Assembly: GCA_028706735.1 (NCBI GenBank)
Contig: JAQTVS010000056.1
Span: forward strand, 1 to 11,994
Direction: 5' to 3'
DNA from: Thiomonas sp.
Lineage (GTDB): Bacteria > Pseudomonadota > Gammaproteobacteria > Burkholderiales > Burkholderiaceae_C
DNA length: 11,994 nt
Under the pieces are notes generated by a model. It searched no databases. It worked only from the letters and a program-made list of their open reading frames with translations, and had not been told where the DNA came from. This document shows positions 7,543-11,994 of the stretch, one piece after another (position 1 is the stretch's first letter; the number at the start of each line of letters is the position of its first letter). A program made the translations under genes and the position numbers.

Positions 7543-8948
7543 TGCGTGTTCTCCTTCGCCAGTTCAAGCACCTGCGCGGGCACGCCGCCAATCGAGCCCG
7601 CGCCCATGCAGATCAGCACATCGCCCGCGCGCGCCATGTCCAGAATGGCGCGCGGCATCTCGGCGATGGCTTCGACGAACACCGGCTCGGTCTTGCCGGC
7701 CACGCGCAGTGCGCGCGCCAGGCTGCGCCCGTCTGCGGCGACCAGCGGCGTTTCGCCTGCGGCGTACACCTCGGCCAACAGCACGGCGTCGGCGTCGCCC
7801 AGTACCTTCACAAAGTCCTCGAACAAATCGCGGGTGCGGGTGTAGCGGTGGGGCTGGAAGGCCAGCACCAGACGGCGGCCGGGGAACGCGCCGCGTGCGG
7901 CGGCGATGGTCGCCGCCATTTCCACCGGATGATGGCCGTAGTCGTCGATCAGGGTGAACTGGCCGCCGTTCTGCGCGGACACTTCGCCATAGCGCTGGAA
8001 GCGGCGGCCCACACCGTTGAACCCCGCGAGCGCGCGTTGAATCGCCGCGTCCTCCACATTCAACTCTGTGGCAATGGCAATCGCCGCCAGCGCGTTCTGC
8101 ACGTTGTGGCGGCCGGGCAGATTGAGCACCACGGGCAAGGGCGGCAGTTGCACGCCATTGCGCCGCAGCACGGTGAACCGCATCTGCGCGCCATCCGCCT
8201 GCACATCAATGGCGCGCACCTGCGCGTCCTCGGAAAAGCCGTAGCTGGTGACAGGCTTGGAGAGGAAGGGCAAGATCTGGCGCACCGCCGCGTCGTCCAC
8301 GCACAGCACGGCGGCGCCATAGAAGGGCAGGCGGGAAATGAAGTCGACGAAGGCATGGCGCAGCCGGGCCGGGTCGTGGCCATAGGTGTCCATGTGGTCG
8401 GCGTCGATATTGGTGACCACGGCCATGACCGGCAGCAGATTGAGGAAGGAGGCGTCGGACTCGTCGGCTTCGACCACGATGTATTCGCCCTGCCCCAACT
8501 GCGCATTGACCCCGGCGCTGTTGAGCTTGCCGCCGATGACAAAGGTCGGGTCGAGCCCGCCCTCGGCCAGCACGCTGGCGACCAGGCTGGTGGTCGTGGT
8601 CTTGCCGTGGGTGCCGGCGATGGCGATGCCGCGCTTGAGGCGCATCAACTCGGCCAGCATGACCGCGCGCGGCACCACCGGGATGTGGCGCGCACGCGCC
8701 GCCAGCACCTCGGGGTTGTTGCCCTGCACTGCGGTGGAGATGACCACGGCGTCGGTGTCCCGCACATGCGCGCTGTCGTGGCCGATGGCCACGCGCAGGC
8801 CAAGGCCGCGCAGGCGCTGCACTGTGGCGCTTTCGCTCAGATCCGAGCCGCTGATGCCATAGCCCAGGTTGTGCAGCACTTCGGCAATGCCGCTCATTCC
8901 GGCGCCGCCGATGCCGACGAAATGAATGTTGCGAATGGCGTGCTTCAT
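7539..8948 (-). CDS. murC: UDP-N-acetylmuramate--L-alanine ligase
   Basis: MurC is the cytosolic ATP-dependent ligase that adds L-alanine to UDP-MurNAc, the first amino acid of the peptidoglycan stem peptide. Its 469 residues are normal for the family. Seen: the N-terminal Rossmann region [18 protein letters not shown] (8-25), SGSDLSES (33-40), the P-loop [10 protein letters not shown] (111-120), EADESDASF (160-168), [12 protein letters not shown] (179-190), [14 protein letters not shown] in the central domain (276-289), and in the C-terminal domain DDYGHHPVE (335-343) and [13 protein letters not shown] (364-376). The start at 8948 overlaps the murG stop by ATGA and follows AAGGGCG. The stop overlaps the ddl start by ATGA. 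The gene appears intact. Confidence 0.98.
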   Translation of the reverse strand: MKHAIRNIHFVGIGGAGMSGIAEVLHNLGYGISGSDLSESATVQRLRGLGLRVAIGHDSAHVRDTDAVVISTAVQGNNPEVLAARARHIPVVPRAVMLAELMRLKRGIAIAGTHGKTTTTSLVASVLAEGGLDPTFVIGGKLNSAGVNAQLGQGEYIVVEADESDASFLNLLPVMAVVTNIDADHMDTYGHDPARLRHAFVDFISRLPFYGAAVLCVDDAAVRQILPFLSKPVTSYGFSEDAQVRAIDVQADGAQMRFTVLRRNGVQLPPLPVVLNLPGRHNVQNALAAIAIATELNVEDAAIQRALAGFNGVGRRFQRYGEVSAQNGGQFTLIDDYGHHPVEMAATIAAARGAFPGRRLVLAFQPHRYTRTRDLFEDFVKVLGDADAVLLAEVYAAGETPLVAADGRSLARALRVAGKTEPVFVEAIAEMPRAILDMARAGDVLICMGAGSIGGVPAQVLELAKENTQ

Positions 8949-10222
8949 CGCCCTTGTCCTTGAATGGTTGTGCGGCTCTGCAGCAGCGCGTTGCAGCCGT
9001 CCACCACGGCCTGCACCGCACCGGGCTGCGCCAGCGCACGCGCGGCCTGCGCCAGTTGCAGCAGGCGCGTCCGGTCCAGGCTTTGCAGCAGCTCGGCAAG
9101 CCGCTGCGCGCTGAGGTCGCGTTGTTGCATCAGCAGCGCCGCATCGCGGCCTGCAAGAAATTGCGCATTCATCGTCTGGTGGTCATCGACCGCATGGGGA
9201 AACGGCACGAACAGCGCCGCCACGCCGGCGCAGGCCACTTCGGTCACGGTCGAAGCGCCGGCGCGGCAGATCACCAGATCGGCCTGCGCATAAGCCGCGG
9301 CCATGTCGTCGATGAAGGCCACGCAGTCTGCCGCCACGCCTGCTTGCGCATAGGCCTGCTGCAAGGCGGGCAAGTGTTTGGCCCCGCTTTGATGCCGCAC
9401 CTGCGGCCGCGCATCCGCGGGCAGCAAGGCCAGCGCTTGCGGCACCAGGGCGTTGAGCGCCTGCGCGCCCAGGCTGCCGCCCACCACGAGCACCTGCAGC
9501 GGACCGCTGCGTGCGGCGTAGCGCTGCGCGGGCGCAGCCAGCGCGCAAATGTCGGCACGCACCGGGTTGCCCACCCATTGCGCGCCGGGCAAGGCATTGG
9601 GGAAGGCGGTGTAGCTGCGATCGGCCAGGCGCGCGAGCACCTTGTTGGCCAGACCGGCGACTGCGTTCTGCTCGTGCACCACCAGCTTGGCGCCAGCCCA
9701 CACGCTCATCAGCCCGCCGGGAAACGCGATATAGCCGCCCATGCTCACCACGACGTCGACGCCGACGCGGCGCAGTCCGCGCAACGCCTGCCAGAAGGCG
9801 CGCAGCAGATTGACCGGCAGCAGCAGCTTGGTCAATAGCCCCTTGCCGCGCAAGCCGCCAAAACGCACCCACAGCATGTCGAAACCGTGCTGTGGCGCAA
9901 GCTGCGCCTCCATGCCGGTGGGTGCGCCCATCCAGTGCACCGTCCACCCGGCCGCGCGCAACCCCTCGCCCACGGCAATGCCGGGGAAAATATGACCGCC
10001 GGTGCCGCCCGCCATCACCACCGCCACCGGAGCAGCCAAAGCTGCCGTGAACAAGGCGCCTGGCCGCCCCAAGCCTTGTTCCGCCCCCTGGGGGGGGAGC
10101 GCCGCAGCGCGGCGATCTCGGGGGGGGCGTTCGGCCAACAAGGCGCCGGGCCGTCCCAAGCCTTGTTCCGCCCCCTGGGGGGGGAGCGCCGCAGCGCGGC
10201 GATCTCGGGGGGGGCTAGTCAT
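8945..10222 (-). CDS. murG: Lipid II synthase MurG with a repeat-encoded N-terminal extension
   Basis: MurG transfers GlcNAc from UDP-GlcNAc to lipid I on the inner face of the membrane, making lipid II. Residues 66-425 form a complete, normal-sized enzyme (E. coli 355): [20 protein letters not shown] (66-85), [11 protein letters not shown] (160-170), [12 protein letters not shown] (183-194), GNPVR (218-222), [12 protein letters not shown] (246-257), [10 protein letters not shown] (319-328) and [10 protein letters not shown] (340-349). In front of this, ATG at 10222 plus two codons lead into two in-frame 29-residue repeats (4-32 and 33-57, each starting [17 protein letters not shown]) and a short FTAALAAP joint. 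The ATG overlaps the ftsW stop as ATGA, and GGAGGG lies five bases upstream, so this start looks genuine. Internal starts (TTG at residue 57, GTG at 66, 68 or 69, ATG at 70) have poor ribosome sites but cannot be excluded. Confidence 0.93.
   Translation of the reverse strand: MTSPPRDRRAAALPPQGAEQGLGRPGALLAERPPRDRRAAALPPQGAEQGLGRPGALFTAALAAPVAVVMAGGTGGHIFPGIAVGEGLRAAGWTVHWMGAPTGMEAQLAPQHGFDMLWVRFGGLRGKGLLTKLLLPVNLLRAFWQALRGLRRVGVDVVVSMGGYIAFPGGLMSVWAGAKLVVHEQNAVAGLANKVLARLADRSYTAFPNALPGAQWVGNPVRADICALAAPAQRYAARSGPLQVLVVGGSLGAQALNALVPQALALLPADARPQVRHQSGAKHLPALQQAYAQAGVAADCVAFIDDMAAAYAQADLVICRAGASTVTEVACAGVAALFVPFPHAVDDHQTMNAQFLAGRDAALLMQQRDLSAQRLAELLQSLDRTRLLQLAQAARALAQPGAVQAVVDGCNALLQSRTTIQGQGR
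10050..10215. repeat. Tandem 87-bp GC-rich repeat in the 5' end of murG
   Basis: Two copies begin at 10050 and 10137, exactly 87 bp apart. Over the shared 79 bp (10050-10128 and 10137-10215) they differ at only two positions (10061 versus 10148, 10067 versus 10154). Each holds AACAAGGCGCC, CAAGCCTTG, GCCCCCT followed by G8, AGCGCCGCAGCGCGGCGATC and a second G8. CAAGCCTTG/CAAGGC and GCCGCAGCGCGGC provide internal inverted symmetry. No TAA, TAG, TGA or their complements occur in either copy, so all six frames are open. The 87-bp period equals 29 codons and keeps the murG frame. It resembles the repeat cluster at the end of ddl in motif style. Confidence 0.9.
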
Positions 10223-11454
10223 ACATGCCCTCCACGCATGAGAACCCTGTTCTCGAAATCCACCCGCAACAGCACCGCAATGGCCATGCAGTTGAGCAGC
10301 AGTGCCGAGCCGCCATAGCTCATCAGCGGCAAGGTCAGGCCCTTGGTTGGCAGCAGGCCGAGGTTCACGCCGATGTTGATGAACGCCTGCCCGCCAATCC
10401 ACACCCCGATGCCCTGGGCCACGAGGGCGCTGTACATGCGGTCGAGCACCAGCGCCTGGCGCCCAATGTCGAAGGCGCGGCGCACGATCCAGAAGAAGGC
10501 GAAGATCACCACGCCCACGCCCGCCAGCCCGAGTTCTTCACCGATGATGGCCAGCAGGAAGTCGGTGTGCGCCTCGGGCAGATAGTGCAGCTTTTCGATG
10601 CTGCCGCCCAGCCCCACGCCGAAGCATTCGCCCCGCCCCATGGCGATGAGTGCGTGCGAGAGCTGATACGCGCTGCCCAGCGCGTTCGCTTCGGCCCAGG
10701 GATTGAGGTAGGCGAAGATGCGGTCGCGCCGCCAGGGTGACAGCACGATCATCAGCACGAAGGCGCCGATCACCGCCACGCTTGCGAGCACGAACAGCTT
10801 GCCGTTGGCGCCGCCGAGAAACAGGATGGCGAGGGTGATGGAGGCGATCACCAGAAACGCCCCCATGTCCGGCTCGGCCAGCAGCAGCACGCCCACGATC
10901 ACCATCACTGCCATCATCGGCAGAAAGGTTTTGACGAAGCTTTGCTTCACATCCTGCTTGCGCACCATGAAGTCGGCGGCATAGAGCAGCGCGGTGAGCT
11001 TGACCAGTTCGGAGGGCTGGAAATTCAGTCCGCCGGGGAAAACTACCCAGCGCTTGGAGCCGTTCACATCCTTGCCGATATGCGGCAGCAACACGAGCAC
11101 GATGCCGATCAGCGACAACAGGAAAAAGCGCGACGACCACTTCTGCAGCTCAGCCATCGGAATCTGCACCACGATCCAGCTCGCCAGCAGCGCAGCCGAG
11201 ATGGAGAACAGGTCGCGCACGAAATAGTGATACGGCGACCACTGCGCATAACGCGGCGAATCGTGGAAGGAAATGGTGGCCGAATACACCATGACCAGGC
11301 CGTAGGCCAGCAGCAGCAGCGTGACCCACACCAGGTTCTGGTCGTACTCCAGCATGCGCGACTGGCGCGGCGCCATATGCCCCACGCGAACCGGCAGATC
11401 GGCGGCTGCCTTGTCGCGTTTTCGACCCAGGAAGGGCAGCATGCGCTCAAGCAT
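10219..11454 (-). CDS. ftsW: Septal peptidoglycan glycosyltransferase FtsW
   Basis: FtsW is the SEDS-family polytopic membrane enzyme that polymerises lipid II at the septum together with FtsI. From the start at 11454 it has 411 residues, typical of the family. The N-terminus (1-38) is basic and cytoplasmic. About ten membrane segments follow, the first at about 41-60. Seen: [13 protein letters not shown] (141-153), AEPDMGAFL (193-201), [21 protein letters not shown] (249-269), [21 protein letters not shown] with D298 at the place of the essential aspartate (E. coli D297), IIGEELGL, and [21 protein letters not shown] (366-386). The frame is open further upstream (to 11616), but that is murD read in another frame. 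AAGGAG (11466-11461) lies six bases before the chosen ATG, which overlaps the murD stop by 8 bp. The stop overlaps murG by ATGA. Confidence 0.97.
   Translation of the reverse strand: MLERMLPFLGRKRDKAAADLPVRVGHMAPRQSRMLEYDQNLVWVTLLLLAYGLVMVYSATISFHDSPRYAQWSPYHYFVRDLFSISAALLASWIVVQIPMAELQKWSSRFFLLSLIGIVLVLLPHIGKDVNGSKRWVVFPGGLNFQPSELVKLTALLYAADFMVRKQDVKQSFVKTFLPMMAVMVIVGVLLLAEPDMGAFLVIASITLAILFLGGANGKLFVLASVAVIGAFVLMIVLSPWRRDRIFAYLNPWAEANALGSAYQLSHALIAMGRGECFGVGLGGSIEKLHYLPEAHTDFLLAIIGEELGLAGVGVVIFAFFWIVRRAFDIGRQALVLDRMYSALVAQGIGVWIGGQAFINIGVNLGLLPTKGLTLPLMSYGGSALLLNCMAIAVLLRVDFENRVLMRGGHV
10223..10233 (-). promoter_or_regulatory. Strong murG ribosome binding site supporting the ATG at 10222
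   Basis: On the minus strand GGAGGG (10233-10228) is followed by CATGT and then the ATG at 10222-10220, which shares ATGA with the ftsW stop. The spacing is near the optimum. This favours translation beginning before the tandem repeat rather than at one of the internal TTG, GTG or ATG codons after it. Confidence 0.75.
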
Positions 11455-11994
11455 GATCGGCTCCTTCGTTCCACACCTGGCCGCGCTGCTCTGCCAGATC
11501 ACGGACAGCCAGGCTGAACACTTCAGCGCGATGGGCGTAGTTGCGGAACATGTCCAGACTGGCGCAGGCGGGTGACAACAGCACCGCGTCGCCGGTCTGC
11601 GCCAGCGTGGCGGCACGTTGCACAGCCTGCTCCAGAGACTGCGTACATTCGATGGGCGCCAGACCTTGCAGCGCGTCGGCGATGACCTGGGCGTCGCGGC
11701 CGATCAGCACGGCAGCGCGCAGCCGCGCGGCCTGCGCTCGCAGCGGCGAGAAGTCCTGCCCTTTGCCGTCACCCCCGGCGATCAGCACCACCGGGCACTC
11801 CATTCCAGCCAGTGCCGCCACCGTGGCGCCCACATTGGTGCCCTTGCTGTCGTCGATCCAGCGCACACCGTCGATCACCGCCACGGTCTGCATGCGGTGC
11901 GGTTCGCCGCGGTAGTCGCGCAGGGCGTGCAGCATGGGCGCCAGCGGCGCGCCCACGGCCTCGCCCAGGGCCAGCGCGGCGAGTGCGTTGGAAA
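11447..11994 (-). CDS. murD: UDP-N-acetylmuramoylalanine--D-glutamate ligase, C-terminal part (runs off the right edge)
   Basis: MurD is the cytosolic ATP-dependent ligase that adds D-glutamate to UDP-MurNAc-L-Ala. Only the last 181 codons or so are in the window; the start and the P-loop domain lie beyond the right edge. Seen from the edge: [12 protein letters not shown], the usual end of the HNxxNALAA motif of the central domain; then the C-terminal domain with [62 protein letters not shown] and a terminal VRDLAEQR. The DDSKGTN and LSPACASxDMF motifs identify MurD among the Mur ligases. The last codons overlap the ftsW start over eight bases (ATGCTTGA), so the two genes are probably translationally coupled. 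No defect was seen in the visible part. Confidence 0.95.
   Translation of the reverse strand, partial: SNALAALALGEAVGAPLAPMLHALRDYRGEPHRMQTVAVIDGVRWIDDSKGTNVGATVAALAGMECPVVLIAGGDGKGQDFSPLRAQAARLRAAVLIGRDAQVIADALQGLAPIECTQSLEQAVQRAATLAQTGDAVLLSPACASLDMFRNYAHRAEVFSLAVRDLAEQRGQVWNEGADHA

Noticed and set aside
3078..8963. Very long plus-strand ORFs opposite ftsZ, ftsA, ddl and murC (for example 3078-4283, 4447-5748, 6568-7845, 7536-8963)
   Set aside because: All mirror conserved genes on the other strand, have biased composition and no recognisable motif. They reflect high GC at third codon positions.
10050..10215. CRISPR array
   Set aside because: There are only two near-identical copies in direct tandem, with no unique spacers and no cas genes. 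It is a simple tandem repeat.
8945..10222. murG as a disrupted pseudogene because of the repeat
   Set aside because: The insert is a whole number of codons, contains no stop, and the complete MurG core with its G-loops follows in frame.
10223..10402. Upstream extension of MurG to 485 residues
   Set aside because: The added part is ftsW read in another frame; the ATG at 10222 has a strong ribosome site and the standard ATGA overlap.
11455..11616. Upstream extension of FtsW to 465 residues
   Set aside because: It is the 3' end of murD in another frame. AAGGAG and the family N-terminus support 11454.
1..11994. Undescribed defence, toxin-antitoxin or mobile system
   Set aside because: Every supported gene belongs to a conserved core family and no accessory enzyme or integration boundary is visible. 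The novelty here is limited to the repeat insertions and leader structures.

Overview
The window is a GC-rich, gene-dense piece of a bacterial chromosome carrying the downstream half of a division and cell wall (dcw) cluster. Protein sequences and gene order point to a betaproteobacterium of the order Burkholderiales. A DciA/DUF721 gene lies between lpxC and secA where enterobacteria have secM, and GC-rich palindromic repeats of a type I associate with Comamonadaceae/Thiomonas-like genomes occur at two gene junctions. The genus is an inference from memory and is not proven here.

Layout: nearly everything is on the minus strand, so transcription runs from right to left. From the right edge the order is murD (3' part only), ftsW, murG, murC, ddl, ftsQ, ftsA, ftsZ, then lpxC, and secA (5' part only) at the left edge. 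murD to ftsA is one tightly packed unit: stops and starts overlap by 8 bp (murD/ftsW) or by 4 bp as ATGA (ftsW/murG, murG/murC, murC/ddl, ddl/ftsQ), and ftsQ/ftsA are 1 bp apart. ftsA and ftsZ are 97 bp apart. A 298 bp gap with a strong hairpin separates ftsZ from lpxC. The only plus-strand gene is a small dciA-like ORF at 1394-1825, convergent with lpxC (18 bp gap) and divergent from secA (168 bp gap).

How the genes work together: MurC, MurD and Ddl act in cytoplasmic UDP-MurNAc-pentapeptide synthesis. MurG makes lipid II at the inner membrane face. FtsW polymerises glycan at the septum. FtsQ, FtsA and FtsZ organise the divisome. LpxC commits precursor to lipid A. SecA drives protein export. 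DciA-like proteins serve the replicative helicase.

The most unusual part of this otherwise ordinary core region is repeat DNA that has entered two essential enzymes without breaking the operon. murG carries an 87-bp unit in tandem (29 codons each) directly after its first three codons, behind a strong ribosome binding site. This predicts a roughly 60-residue foreign N-terminal extension. ddl carries a repeat-derived tail of about 62 codons that runs into the native-style ATGA overlap with ftsQ. The 87-bp unit has no stop trinucleotide in any of its six frames and contains two G8 tracts per copy. I see no defence system, mobile-element enzyme, CRISPR array, tRNA or rRNA.
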